Counted from the first letter of the stretch, positions 52,020-60,621 are shown. The stretch is 64,000 nucleotides of DNA from Cupriavidus necator A5-1 (GCF_000744095.1 NZ_JQLI01000001.1:2294001-2358000), one strand, 5' to 3'. The notes: a model not told the origin generated them from the letters alone. Program-made: numbers and translations.

Positions 52020-52979
52020 CTACTCCGGCTGAATCCCCGCTGTCTTGATAATCTTCCCCCACCGCTCCAGCTCCGCCACCTGGAACTTGCCCAACTCCTC
52101 AGGCGAAGACACCTTCACCTCCATCCCGTTCTCCACCACAAAGTGCTTCACCTGTTCGCTGGCCATCGCCTTGCGCATCAGCTCATACACCCGGTTGACG
52201 ACCGGCGCCGGCGTCCCGGCAGGCGCATAGAGCGCGTTCCAGTAGCCGAATTCATAGCCTGCGACACCCTGTTCGCTGATCGTCGGCACATTGGGCAACA
52301 GCGCCGAGCGCCGCGGGCTGCTGACGCCGAGCGCCCGCAGCTTTCCGGCCTTGACCTGCGGCAGGCTGGTGGTCAGGTCGACGATCATCACGTCGGTCTG
52401 CCCTGCGACGAGGTCGATGACGGCGGGCGGGTTGGCCTTGTACGGGACGTAGGTCAGCCTGGTGCCGGTCATGTGCTGGAACTGCTCGGTGGCAACACGC
52501 GCGGACGACGACCCGGACCCGTAGGTCAGCTTGCCGGGTTCCTTCTTTGCGAGCGCGACGAACTCGGGCACGGTCTTGGCCGGCACGTTGGGGTTCACCA
52601 CCATCAGCATATAGCCCTGCACCAGCTGCCCGATCGGCGCGAAATCCTTGATCGGGTTGTAGGGCAGGGACTTGACCAGGTGCGGGTTGGCGGCCTGCGT
52701 GGTGTTGGTCGTCATGAACAGCGTATAGCCGTCCGGCGCCGCGCGCGCGACCTGCTGCGCGGCAATGCCGCCGAACGCGCCGGGTCGGCTGTCGACCACG
52801 ACCGGCTGGCCGGTCTCCTTGGTGATCTGCGCCCCCACCGCGCGGGCGAGGCCGTCGGTGGTGCTGCCGGGGCTGGAGCCGATCACGATGGTGATGGGCT
52901 TGGCCGGATAGGACTGCGCGCCGGCGATGCCGGATGCGAGCAATGCCAGGGTGAGTGCCGCGAGGTGGGGGATATGCAT
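52020..52979 (-). CDS. Bug-family tripartite tricarboxylate receptor (TctC-like)
   Basis: Periplasmic solute receptor of 319 residues, of the family greatly expanded in Burkholderiales. A signal peptide ends near residue 21 and the mature chain opens Y-P-A-K-P-I-T-I-V-I, with G-S-S-P-G-S-T-T-D near 34 and P-D-G-Y-T-L-F near 81, the Bug hallmarks. GGAG precedes ATG. TctA/TctB membrane genes are absent. It is transcribed after a 2-hydroxyacid dehydrogenase gene, consistent with uptake of a hydroxy or sugar acid. Confidence 0.93.
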   Translation of the reverse strand: MHIPHLAALTLALLASGIAGAQSYPAKPITIVIGSSPGSTTDGLARAVGAQITKETGQPVVVDSRPGAFGGIAAQQVARAAPDGYTLFMTTNTTQAANPHLVKSLPYNPIKDFAPIGQLVQGYMLMVVNPNVPAKTVPEFVALAKKEPGKLTYGSGSSSARVATEQFQHMTGTRLTYVPYKANPPAVIDLVAGQTDVMIVDLTTSLPQVKAGKLRALGVSSPRRSALLPNVPTISEQGVAGYEFGYWNALYAPAGTPAPVVNRVYELMRKAMASEQVKHFVVENGMEVKVSSPEELGKFQVAELERWGKIIKTAGIQPE

Positions 52980-53025
52980 GATGTCTCCGTTGGTTTGTTA
53001 TGGGGTTTGATGGTGGGCGCCAGGC

Positions 53026-53979
53026 TCAGGTGGTCAGGCTGAACTCGGGCCGCTGGCCCGCCAGGGCCTGGGCGATGCTGTCGAGCACCATCTCGCCCAT
53101 AGCGGTGCGGGTCTGGTGCGTGGCGCTGGCGCGGTGCGCCTGCAGCGTGACGTTGCCCATGGCGAACAGCGCCTCGGGGACGTTGGGCTCGTCGACGAAG
53201 ACGTCAAGCCCCGCGCCCGCGATCTGGCCGGCCTCGAGTGCCGCGACCAGGTCGTCTTCCTTCACCAGCCGGCCGCGCGCGATATTGATCAGGTAGCCGT
53301 CCTTGCCGAGCGCGTCGAGGACCGCGGCATCGACGATGCCCTCGGCCTTGTCGGCGGCGGCGGCCAGCACCAGGGCATCGCTCTGGCGGGCGAGTTCGAC
53401 CAGCTCGGGCACGAAGGTGTGGGGCACGTCATCCATCGCCTTGAGATCGGTGTAGGCGATCGGGCAGCCGAATGCAGCCAGGCGCGCAGCGATGGCGCGG
53501 CCGACGCGCCCCATGCCGACGATGCCCACGCGCATGCCGCTGACGCGGCGGGCCAGCGGGATCGCGCTCGGCTGCGGGTTGCGCACCCACTCGCCGGCGC
53601 GGATGAAGCGGTCGCCCGCGCACATGCCGCGGCAGGTCGCGAGCAGCAGGCCCACGGCGAGGTCGGCCACGTCCTCGGTCAGCGCGCCGAAGGTGCCGGT
53701 CACCGGCAACCCGCGTGCGCGGGCGTATTCGAGGTCGACCGCGTCGGTGCCCACGCCGTTGACTGCCACCACCTCCAGGGCAGGGAGCTGCTCCATCATC
53801 GCGCGCTTGATGCCGGTGTGACCGCCGGTGATGACGGCGCGGATGCGGGGGCCGTGCTCGCGCAGGTAAGCGTCCTTGTCGGCCTGCTCGAAGAGCCGGT
53901 GCACGGTGTAGTGCGCGTCCAGCTTGTCGTTGATGGCGGGGATCAGGATGGGGCTCAGCTGGAGGATGTGTGGTTTCAT
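53026..53979 (-). CDS. D-2-hydroxyacid dehydrogenase (glyoxylate/hydroxypyruvate reductase-like)
   Basis: NAD(P)-dependent enzyme of 317 residues with a Rossmann motif G-M-G-R-V-G-R near residue 150, catalytic Arg in I-A-R-G-R-L near 233, Glu in V-D-E-P near 263 and His in Q-A-H-R-A-S-A near 279. It would reduce a 2-oxo acid such as hydroxypyruvate or glyoxylate. ATG at 53979 is chosen because the upstream open frame, to 54165, has no family resemblance. Its pairing across the divergent promoter with an aldolase and a GarR-like reductase supports a sugar-acid pathway. Confidence 0.92.
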   Translation of the reverse strand: MKPHILQLSPILIPAINDKLDAHYTVHRLFEQADKDAYLREHGPRIRAVITGGHTGIKRAMMEQLPALEVVAVNGVGTDAVDLEYARARGLPVTGTFGALTEDVADLAVGLLLATCRGMCAGDRFIRAGEWVRNPQPSAIPLARRVSGMRVGIVGMGRVGRAIAARLAAFGCPIAYTDLKAMDDVPHTFVPELVELARQSDALVLAAAADKAEGIVDAAVLDALGKDGYLINIARGRLVKEDDLVAALEAGQIAGAGLDVFVDEPNVPEALFAMGNVTLQAHRASATHQTRTAMGEMVLDSIAQALAGQRPEFSLTT

Positions 53980-54379
53980 TGGGCTCGGTGTCGTGGGCGC
54001 TGCGTTTTGGCCAGCGCGGGGGCAGAGATGAAGTAGGCGACATGCTGCACCGCACTCATCAGTCATCCTATGACGTGCGTGCGGCCGTCGCCAAGAGAAA
54101 CTGGTCGAATTGCGGGTAAACGCGAGGAGGCGGGAAAGGGCGAAGTCGTGCGATTTTGATGTCAATTGTCATCATGGCATGGGGTAATCCCCAGCCGGCA
54201 AGCTCGTCGCAAGCCCGTAAAATGTTGTAGGACAACGTATCACATTCTTGCTGTTCGATGCGTACAGCCAGCGCGAACTGGCCCGTTGGAAGAATGTGAT
54301 CCAGACTGGAAGATCGCAATCGAGTCATCGCGACGCGCTCGCACGCCGCCGCATGCAACCTGCAACTGGAGGAGACCGT
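53980..54379. other. Divergent regulatory gap between hydroxyacid dehydrogenase and aldolase genes
   Basis: A 400-base non-coding region. It contains the FCD-GntR-type site GTTGT-AGG-ACAAC (54224-54236), an inverted repeat TGGGG-TAAT-CCCCA (54180-54193) and the aldolase ribosome site. No small gene is convincing. Confidence 0.5.
54224..54236. promoter_or_regulatory. FadR-subfamily operator candidate
   Basis: GTTGT-AGG-ACAAC is a perfect 5-3-5 palindrome that matches the TNGT-N3-ACNA pattern described for FCD-type GntR regulators. It lies 144 bases upstream of the aldolase start codon. No FCD regulator gene adjoins it, so the protein would be encoded elsewhere. Confidence 0.55.
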
Positions 54380-55174
54380 ATGCGCGAGAACCGGATTCGA
54401 ACCATGTGGGCCGCCGACCAGGCGGTCGTGAACGGCTGGCTTTCCATCCCCAGCGCCTTTGCCGCGGAGACGATGGCCCACCAGGGCTGGGATTCCCTGA
54501 CGGTGGACCTGCAGCACGGCGCGCTGGACTACGCGGATGCGCTGGCGCTGCTGACGGCGATTTCCACCACGAATACCGTGCCGGTGGTGCGCGTGCCATG
54601 GAACGAGCCGGGCATCCTGATGAAGGTGCTCGATGCCGGCGCGTATGGCGTGATCTGCCCGATGGTCAACAACCGTGCGGACGCCGAACGCCTGGTGGCC
54701 GCCACGCGCTACCCGCCGCTGGGCGCGCGCAGCTTCGGGCCGATCCGCGGCCTGCTGTACGGCGGTGCGGACTATCCCGAACGCGCCAACGACACGGTCG
54801 TGGTGCTGGCGATGATCGAGACCCTGCAAGGGCTGGACAACCTGGACGAGATCCTCTCGGTCGACGGGCTCGATGGCGTGTATATCGGCCCATCGGACTT
54901 GTCGCTCGCGCTTGGTTGTCGGCCGACCTTTGACGATGTCGACCCGCCGGTCGTGCAGGCCATCGCGCACGTGATCGCACGGACCAAGGCGCATGGGCGC
55001 GTCGCGGGCATCCACAACGGCGCGCCGGAAGCTGCCTTGCGGCGGATCCAGCAGGGCTTCCGCTTTGTGACGGTGAGTTCCGACGCGCGCTTGATGGCGG
55101 CGGGGGCAAGACAGGTGATATCGCAGATGCGCGCGGGGCCCGTGCCACCGCCGGAGACTGCGTCGGGGTATTGA
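54380..55174 (+). CDS. HpcH/HpaI-family aldolase
   Basis: Class II (metal) pyruvate aldolase of 264 residues, related to 4-hydroxy-2-oxoheptanedioate aldolase and 5-keto-4-deoxyglucarate aldolase. The catalytic His is in V-D-L-Q-H-G near residue 42, the Arg in V-V-R-V-P-W near 71, and the metal ligands are Glu in A-M-I-E-T near 150 and Asp in G-P-S-D-L near 176. GGAGGAG precedes ATG. With the neighbouring GarR-like reductase it could yield pyruvate and an aldehyde acid such as tartronate semialdehyde. Confidence 0.92.
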   Translation: MRENRIRTMWAADQAVVNGWLSIPSAFAAETMAHQGWDSLTVDLQHGALDYADALALLTAISTTNTVPVVRVPWNEPGILMKVLDAGAYGVICPMVNNRADAERLVAATRYPPLGARSFGPIRGLLYGGADYPERANDTVVVLAMIETLQGLDNLDEILSVDGLDGVYIGPSDLSLALGCRPTFDDVDPPVVQAIAHVIARTKAHGRVAGIHNGAPEAALRRIQQGFRFVTVSSDARLMAAGARQVISQMRAGPVPPPETASGY

Positions 55175-55214
55175 GCCCGGCCAGGCAGGCCAACCAAACT
55201 AACGGAGAAGAAAA

Positions 55215-56096
55215 GTGAAACTGGGATTTATCGGACTTGGCATCATGGGCAGCCCGATGGCTGAGAACCTCATCGCCGGCGGGCATGAGGTCAGGCTGTA
55301 CAGCCGCAGCGGCGCGCCGCAGGCGCTGCTGGACAAGGGCGGCGTGACCTGCGGCTCCGGCAGGGAAGTGGCCGAGGCGGCCGACGTGATCTTCCTGATG
55401 GTGCCCGATACCCCGCATGTGGAAGCGGCGCTGTTTGGCGAGGGCGGGGTTGCCGAGGGGCTCGGCGCCGGTAAGATCGTGGTCGACATGAGCTCGATCT
55501 CGCCAATCGCGACCAAGGAGTTTGCCGCCCACATCAATGCGCTCGGCTGCCAGTATCTGGATGCGCCGGTGTCCGGCGGTGAAGTCGGCGCGCGCAATGC
55601 CACGCTCTCGATCATGGTGGGCGGCGAAGCAGCGACCTTCGACAAGGTGCGTCCGCTGTTCGCGCTGATGGGCAAGAACATCACGCTGGTCGGCGACAAC
55701 GGCGCCGGGCAGACCGCCAAGGTGGCCAACCAGATCATCGTGGCGCTGAACATCGAAGCGGTTGCCGAGGCCCTGCTATTTGCCTCCAAGGCGGGCGCGG
55801 ACCCGGCACGCGTGCGCGAGGCGCTGATGGGCGGCTTCGCCTCGTCCAAGGTGCTGGAGGTGCATGGCGAGCGCATGATCAAGCGCACCTTCAGTCCCGG
55901 CTTCCGCATCGGGCTCCACCAGAAGGACCTCAACCTGGCGCTGTCCAACGCGCGCGAGCTGGGTGTGTCGCTGCCCAATACGGCGACGTGCCAGGAGCTG
56001 TTCAACGCGTGCGCCAGCCATGGCGGCGCGGGCTGGGACCATTCGGCGATCGTGCGGGCGCTGGAGCTGATGGCCAATCACGAAATCGGATCCTGA
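55215..56096 (+). CDS. garR: 2-hydroxy-3-oxopropionate reductase-like (GarR family)
   Basis: Beta-hydroxyacid dehydrogenase of 293 residues that reduces tartronate semialdehyde to glycerate. Evidence: Rossmann G-L-G-I-M-G-S at 7-13, the substrate motif V-S-G-G-E-V-G-A near 119-126 and the catalytic lysine in G-Q-T-A-K-V-A-N near 171. GTG start with GGAGAAG upstream. It follows the aldolase gene by 40 bases. Other members of the family reduce methylmalonate or succinate semialdehyde, so the symbol rests on context. Confidence 0.85.
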   Translation: MKLGFIGLGIMGSPMAENLIAGGHEVRLYSRSGAPQALLDKGGVTCGSGREVAEAADVIFLMVPDTPHVEAALFGEGGVAEGLGAGKIVVDMSSISPIATKEFAAHINALGCQYLDAPVSGGEVGARNATLSIMVGGEAATFDKVRPLFALMGKNITLVGDNGAGQTAKVANQIIVALNIEAVAEALLFASKAGADPARVREALMGGFASSKVLEVHGERMIKRTFSPGFRIGLHQKDLNLALSNARELGVSLPNTATCQELFNACASHGGAGWDHSAIVRALELMANHEIGS

Positions 56097-56125
56097 AGCG
56101 CACCGCAACGCGACCCGCGCCCGCT

Positions 56126-56143
56126 GACCGCCGGACGGCGGTC
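56126..56143. terminator. Hairpin between convergent garR-like and desaturase-like genes
   Basis: GACCGCC-GGAC-GGCGGTC, a perfect 7-base GC stem with a 4-base loop, centred in the 71-base gap of two convergent genes. It lacks a T-run but its place suits a shared terminator. Confidence 0.45.
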
Positions 56144-56167
56144 GCGGAGTGGGTCATCGCGCAGTGA

Positions 56168-57025
56168 CTACGCGGTGGCCGCCATGCCGGCCATTCGCGA
56201 TTCGCTCCTGAGTTCCTTGCGGTAGCGGTTCAGGTCCTGCACCGTCTCGAAGGTGCGTTCGAACAGCAGCGACAGGTTGTGCAGGATCCGTTCGATGACC
56301 TTCTTCTCCCAGCCTTTGTCGAAGCGGATCTGTTCGTCCAGCCAGTGTTCGAGCCAGTCCGGGTCCGGCAGGCGCGACTGCACCGTGTCGTTGGGGAACA
56401 GCGCCTTGTTCACGTGCAGGTTGGTCGGGTGCAGCGGCTTCTCGGTGCGGCGCGCCGAGGCCATCAGCACGCCGATCTTGGCGAAGGCGGCGCGCGCGTT
56501 GTCGCCGAACTGGGCCAGGTACTTCTTCATGTAGCGCAGGTAGGCGCCGCCGTGGCGGGCTTCGTCCTGCGACAGGGTGCGGTAGATATGCTTGATCACC
56601 GGTTCCGTGTGCCATTCGGCGGCGCGGCGGTACCAGTGGTTCAGGCGGATCTCGCCGCAGAAATGCAGCATCAGCGTTTCCAGCGGCGGGGCCGGGTCGA
56701 ACTCGAAGCGCACCGCGTGCAACTCTTCTTCGGTCGGCACCAGGTCCGGGCGGAAGCGGCGCAGGTACTCCATCAGCACCAGCGAGTGCTTCTGTTCCTC
56801 GAAGAACCAGATGCTCATGAACGCCGAAAAGTCGGAATCGTGGCGATTGTCGCGCAGGAACATTTCGGTCGCGGGCAGGGCGGACCATTCCGTGATCGCG
56901 TTCATCCGGATGGTCTTGGCCTGGTCGTCCGTCAGCATGCTGGCGTCAAAGGTATCCCACGGGATGTCCTTGTCCATGTGCCAGCGGACGGCTTCCAACG
57001 ATTTGAACAGTTCGGGGTAGAGCAT
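56168..57025 (-). CDS. Ferritin-like di-iron protein related to acyl-ACP desaturases
   Basis: A 285-residue helical protein with the carboxylate-bridged di-iron ligand pattern: Glu in T-E-M-F-L near residue 54, E-E-Q-K-H near 76-80, Glu in C-G-E-I-R-L near 124 and D-E-A-R-H near 153-157. This order (E, ExxH, E, ExxH) is that of acyl-ACP desaturases and related N-oxygenases. It would activate O2 to desaturate or hydroxylate a carrier-bound substrate. It is divergent from a MocR regulator around an inverted repeat; reductant and substrate are unknown. Confidence 0.8.
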   Translation of the reverse strand: MLYPELFKSLEAVRWHMDKDIPWDTFDASMLTDDQAKTIRMNAITEWSALPATEMFLRDNRHDSDFSAFMSIWFFEEQKHSLVLMEYLRRFRPDLVPTEEELHAVRFEFDPAPPLETLMLHFCGEIRLNHWYRRAAEWHTEPVIKHIYRTLSQDEARHGGAYLRYMKKYLAQFGDNARAAFAKIGVLMASARRTEKPLHPTNLHVNKALFPNDTVQSRLPDPDWLEHWLDEQIRFDKGWEKKVIERILHNLSLLFERTFETVQDLNRYRKELRSESRMAGMAATA

Positions 57026-57070
57026 GGTAAGCCTTTGAAATTACGCGAGCTGAAAGCATCATGCGCTCGC

Positions 57071-57110
57071 CTTGGTTCATACGAAAGAACCAAGAATCGA
57101 AATCTTGGAT
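57071..57110. promoter_or_regulatory. MocR operator candidate
   Basis: CTTGGTTC-N8-GAACCAAG (57071-57094) is a perfect 8-base inverted repeat in the gap between the di-iron and MocR genes; a further half-site CTTGGAT lies at 57104-57110, the same orientation as the first. Paired inverted and direct half-sites are typical of MocR binding regions. Confidence 0.6.
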
Positions 57111-57123
57111 GTACCATGCGGCT

Positions 57124-58536
57124 ATGGCCACAATCTTCGACTTCAAACTGGATCGAACAGCCAAGACCTCGTTGGCTGAGCAGATTCGCATCGGGATTGC
57201 CGGCGCCATCGAGAGTGGCGTGCTGGCGCCGGGCGCCAGGCTGCCTTCGTGGCTCGACCTCGCGGCGCAGCTGGGTGTGGCAAGGGGCACGGTCAAGACG
57301 GCGTACGAGCGGCTGGCAGATGCGCAACTGATCGTCGCGTCCCGGCCCGGGGGGACCAGGGTGGCCGACCATCCCACAAGGATTCTGTCAGCGGAGCGGT
57401 CAAGGTCAGTCGAGACGGATCTGCAGTCAGACCTGTACCAGCATTTTCTTCCCGGGCCGGCGGTTTTCCAGATGGGGGTGCCGGCTTCCGATTGCTTTCC
57501 CGCGACCCTGATCGCGCGACTGCGCGCGCGTGCCGTGCGCGATGAAGTCGAAGCGCCCGCGGTCTATCCGGACCCCCGCGGCGAACACGAGCTCAGGCGA
57601 GAGATTGCCGCGCATCTGGCGCTCTCGCGAGGCATCGAATGTCGCGCCTCGCAGATTTTTATTACGGCAGGTTCTTCCGGGGCACTTGGCGTTACGTTGC
57701 AGGTATTGCGTGCGGAAGGGCGAACTGCGTGGGTTGAAAATCCGGGGTACCTGCCGAGCCGCAGGGCACTCGAGATCTCCCGGATTTCCACGGTCCCGAT
57801 TCCCGTTGACGAAGACGGGATCGATGTTTCGTATGGGGAGCAGCATGCGCCGGAAGCCGCCCTGGCGCTGGTGACACCAGGCCAGCAGGCGCCATTGGGT
57901 CCGACTTTGTCGCTTTCACGCAGACTCCAGCTCATTGATTGGGCGAAACATGCGGACGCATGGATCATCGAGGACGACTACCTCGGCGAACTGCAACTGA
58001 GGCGCCGCGCCGCCCCAGCCCTGGCTTCACAGGATCAGTTCGGACGGGTGATCCATATCGGCTCGTTCAGCAAGACGATCAGCCCAACGTTGCGACTCGG
58101 CTTCGTGGTCGCGCCGCCAGCGCTGGTTCCGCGGTTCGATGAAGCCGTGGCCTGCCTTGCTCCCGCTCCCGGGCCCGCGGTGCAGACTGCTACAGTTGAA
58201 TTCATGCGCGACGGTCATTTCCTGCGGCACCTGCGCAGAATGAAGCGAATCTATTCCTGCCGGAGCAATGCGCTGCTCGGCAACCTTGCATCCCGAGGCC
58301 TTCAGGCCTATCCCGCCGGGCTGGCGGTCGTACTTCGACTGCCAGATGGTGCCGACGATAAGGCTGTCGCTCGTGAAGCCTTTGCCTATGGTCTCGCTCC
58401 CGCTCCCCTTTCAGCATGGTATGGCGCTGCCGCGACGAAACGGTCGGGTCTTCTTCTCGGCGTCGCCACCGCCATCGAAACGCAGCAAGCGACGGCTTGT
58501 GCGCGCCTGCATCAGGTGATCAAGCGCTATGCCTGA
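57124..58536 (+). CDS. MocR-type regulator (GntR helix-turn-helix plus aminotransferase domain)
   Basis: A 470-residue regulator: winged helix at about 12-78 (Q-L-G-V-A-R-G-T-V-K-T-A-Y-E-R-L) joined to a PLP aminotransferase-like domain from about 115. The PLP lysine is in G-S-F-S-K-T-I-S-P near 301, with the P-D-P-R-G and Y-D-x patterns before it. MocR proteins sense PLP or amino compounds. Start at 57124 (M-A-T-I-F-D-F) is preferred to the longer frame from 57061, which would cover the operator repeat. The only adjacent target is the divergent di-iron gene. Confidence 0.92.
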   Translation: MATIFDFKLDRTAKTSLAEQIRIGIAGAIESGVLAPGARLPSWLDLAAQLGVARGTVKTAYERLADAQLIVASRPGGTRVADHPTRILSAERSRSVETDLQSDLYQHFLPGPAVFQMGVPASDCFPATLIARLRARAVRDEVEAPAVYPDPRGEHELRREIAAHLALSRGIECRASQIFITAGSSGALGVTLQVLRAEGRTAWVENPGYLPSRRALEISRISTVPIPVDEDGIDVSYGEQHAPEAALALVTPGQQAPLGPTLSLSRRLQLIDWAKHADAWIIEDDYLGELQLRRRAAPALASQDQFGRVIHIGSFSKTISPTLRLGFVVAPPALVPRFDEAVACLAPAPGPAVQTATVEFMRDGHFLRHLRRMKRIYSCRSNALLGNLASRGLQAYPAGLAVVLRLPDGADDKAVAREAFAYGLAPAPLSAWYGAAATKRSGLLLGVATAIETQQATACARLHQVIKRYA

Positions 58537-58567
58537 TTGCCTGGCGGCATCCTGGCTCTGCCGTCGC

Positions 58568-59421
58568 TCAGCGCGGCAGGCCGCTGTCGCCCTCGCCGAA
58601 CAGCTCCAGCGCGGTCGCGCGCAGCCAGCGGTTGGCCGGATCGTCGTGCTGGCAGCGGTGCCAGTGCTGCTTGAGATCGAACGCCGGGATCGGGAACGGC
58701 GGTTTGAGCACCTGGATATCGGCGATGCGCGCGAACAGTTCGCCGACCGGCAGTGGCACCGTCACGATCAGGTCGGTCGAAGCGATCACCAGTGGGATGC
58801 TCAGGAAGTGCGGCGAGTGCAGCAACTCGCGCCGCTTGACGCCGTGCTGGCGTAGGTATTCCTCGACCAGTTCCTGGCTTCGGCTCTCGCTTTGAATCAC
58901 CGCATGCGGCAGTCCGACGAATTGCCGCGCCGCGATGCGTCCGCGCGCCACCGGGTGGTTCTTGCGTGCGAGGAGACAAAGCCGTGCCGGAACAACCGCT
59001 GCTGGAATACGTCGGCGCCGCCGAGGTCCGGGAAATAGCCGATCGCCAGGTCCACCTTGCCTCGCTCGAGCCGATCCATGAGGTCCGCATGCCGTGCGGA
59101 AATCGTGCGGACGTCGATGTTCGGGGCATTCAGCATCAGTCGCGCGAGCAGACGCGGCAGGAGCGCCGCCTCGCCGACGTCAGACAGTGCCAGCGTAAAG
59201 GTCCTGCGCGCCTGGGCCGGATCGAAGCGAGGTGCGGTCAGCAGGTGCGTGCGTACCTGGGACAGCACACCCTGTACCACGATCGCCAGTTCCATCGCCC
59301 GGGGCGACGGCTGCATGCCGGTGCGCACCTTGAGGAATAACGGATCGCCGAGTTGCTCGCGCATGCGTTGCAGCGCGTGCGACATCGCCGGCTGGCTGAC
59401 GCCCAGTTCCTCCGCCGCCCG
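58568..59421 (-). pseudogene. LysR regulator gene, 5'-truncated and frameshifted
   Basis: On the minus strand the region from 59421 encodes the second half of a LysR helix-turn-helix (R-A-A-E-E-L-G-V-S-Q-P-A-M-S-H) and effector domain up to about 58945 (Q-R-L-F-R-H-G-F-V), then the frame is lost; the expected continuation L-A-R-K-N-H-P-V-A-R-G-R resumes in another frame and ends normally at 58568. The first 25-30 residues, including the initiator, are missing and replaced by sequence that belongs to a fumarase gene on the other strand. Both lesions mean it cannot make a normal regulator. Confidence 0.8.
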
Positions 59422-59428
59422 GCCTTGC

Positions 59429-59761
59429 GGGCCTACCACGTCGACGCCCATGGACAAGTTCGCCGGGCGCATGCTCGGGGCGACCGGCGTGCTGGGCATG
59501 ATCGGCAAGGCGGAGCGGGGGGCTGCCGCGGTGCGAGCGATCGTCGAGAGCGGCTGCGTCTATCTGGCCGCGACCGGTGGCGCTGCCTACCTGATCTCGA
59601 AGGCCGTCCGTTCGTCACGTGGGCTGGCGTTTGCCGATCTCGGCATGGAGGCCATCTACGAGTTCGAGGTGGAAGACCTTCCGGTGGTAGTCGCCGTGGA
59701 TGCCAATGGTGGCAATGTCCATGAGCACGGCCCCAAGGCGTGGCGTATCGCAGCGGCCTGA
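59429..59761 (+). pseudogene. 3' fragment of a class I fumarase gene
   Basis: Plus-strand codons from 59429 encode G-P-T-T-S-T-P-M-D-K-F, then G-C-V-Y-L-A-A-T-G-G-A-A-Y-L and L-G-M-E-A-I-Y-E-F-E-V-E-D-L-P, the C-terminal beta-domain of iron-sulfur fumarases/L-tartrate dehydratases, with a normal TGA at 59761. The remaining roughly 400 residues, including the cluster cysteines, are absent: sequence before about 59425 belongs to the opposite-strand LysR gene. It is a truncated remnant. Confidence 0.8.
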
Positions 59762-59767
59762 TGCGGT

Positions 59768-60325
59768 TCAGGCACGCTTGCGTGTTCTTGCCTGCGGGGG
59801 GTCGGTCTTGTCGCCGCGTCGGTTGGCTGCGCGATCGGTCAACCATTGGACCACCTGCGGACCGTAGCTGGCCGGTGCCTTGTCCATGGTGCGATGGACC
59901 AGGTCAGCCAGCGTGTGCTGCTTGAGTTCTGCACGCATGGCCCCTTCCGCCGACTGCATCACAGCGTGGATTGAGCAAACGCCGCGCGTCGCCCACGCCG
60001 GTGGACCGCTCTCGAATACCGCGCAGCGGCCACGGATCTCGCGGCAGTCAAACAAAGGCTTGTCGCCGTCGATGGCTACCACCACGTCGTGCACGGTAAT
60101 GCGGTCAGCGGCGCGGGCCAGCCTGAACCCGCCCTTGATGCCTTCAGTCGCCACGACTAGTTCCGCCTTGGCCAGCTTGGTGAACAACTTGGCGAGGAAC
60201 TCGTTTGGAATGCCCTGCAACTCGGCAAGGTCACGGACGCTGGCTTCATCCACTGCGGCCTGCGAACGCGTCAGGTACAGCAGGCAGTGCAGACCGTACT
60301 CAACTCCGGTGCTGATGTGGGACAT
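59768..60325 (-). CDS. Rrf2-family transcriptional regulator
   Basis: Winged-helix regulator of 185 residues (S-T-G-V-E-Y-G-L-H-C-L-L-Y-L at the start; helix with F-L-A-K-L-F-T-K-L near 43). Three cysteines, in D-C-R-E-I-R-G-R-C and later G-V-C-S, at about residues 93, 100 and 115 are arranged as in Fe-S-binding members such as IscR and NsrR, so redox or NO sensing is possible. A basic C-terminal tail is unusual. Not next to isc genes. Confidence 0.9.
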   Translation of the reverse strand: MSHISTGVEYGLHCLLYLTRSQAAVDEASVRDLAELQGIPNEFLAKLFTKLAKAELVVATEGIKGGFRLARAADRITVHDVVVAIDGDKPLFDCREIRGRCAVFESGPPAWATRGVCSIHAVMQSAEGAMRAELKQHTLADLVHRTMDKAPASYGPQVVQWLTDRAANRRGDKTDPPQARTRKRA

Positions 60326-60337
60326 TTGCGAACTCAG

Positions 60338-60369
60338 ACTATTTATATCGTAGTTTCAAGCCTATACAA
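60338..60369 (-). promoter_or_regulatory. Promoter of the Rrf2 gene with overlapping dyad
   Basis: Minus-strand TTGTAT (60369-60364), 16 bases, TATAAA (60347-60342), which would give a leader of about 10 bases. The weak dyad ACTA-N9-TAGT (60338-60354) overlaps the -10 and may be an autoregulatory site. The rest of the 296-base gap to the stress-protein gene shows nothing clear. Confidence 0.5.
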
Positions 60370-60621
60370 ATCTGGCGCGGACCGCAAGGCTTCAGGCGAT
60401 TAGATCACCATTGCTCGACGCTTCGATAGCCAGACATACGCCGTGTGGCCGAATGGACGGGGCGGCCGAGCTGGAGCTGGTGATGTGCAATCCACCCTGA
60501 ACCCGGACCACGGGACTTGCCTGCAGTGCCTGCCAGCCCCACCGGCCGTCTTGAGAGCCATCAAGCCCCGCACCGCCTTGCGGCCTAGACTGGAACAAAC
60601 GATTCCGAAGCGAGGGGCATC

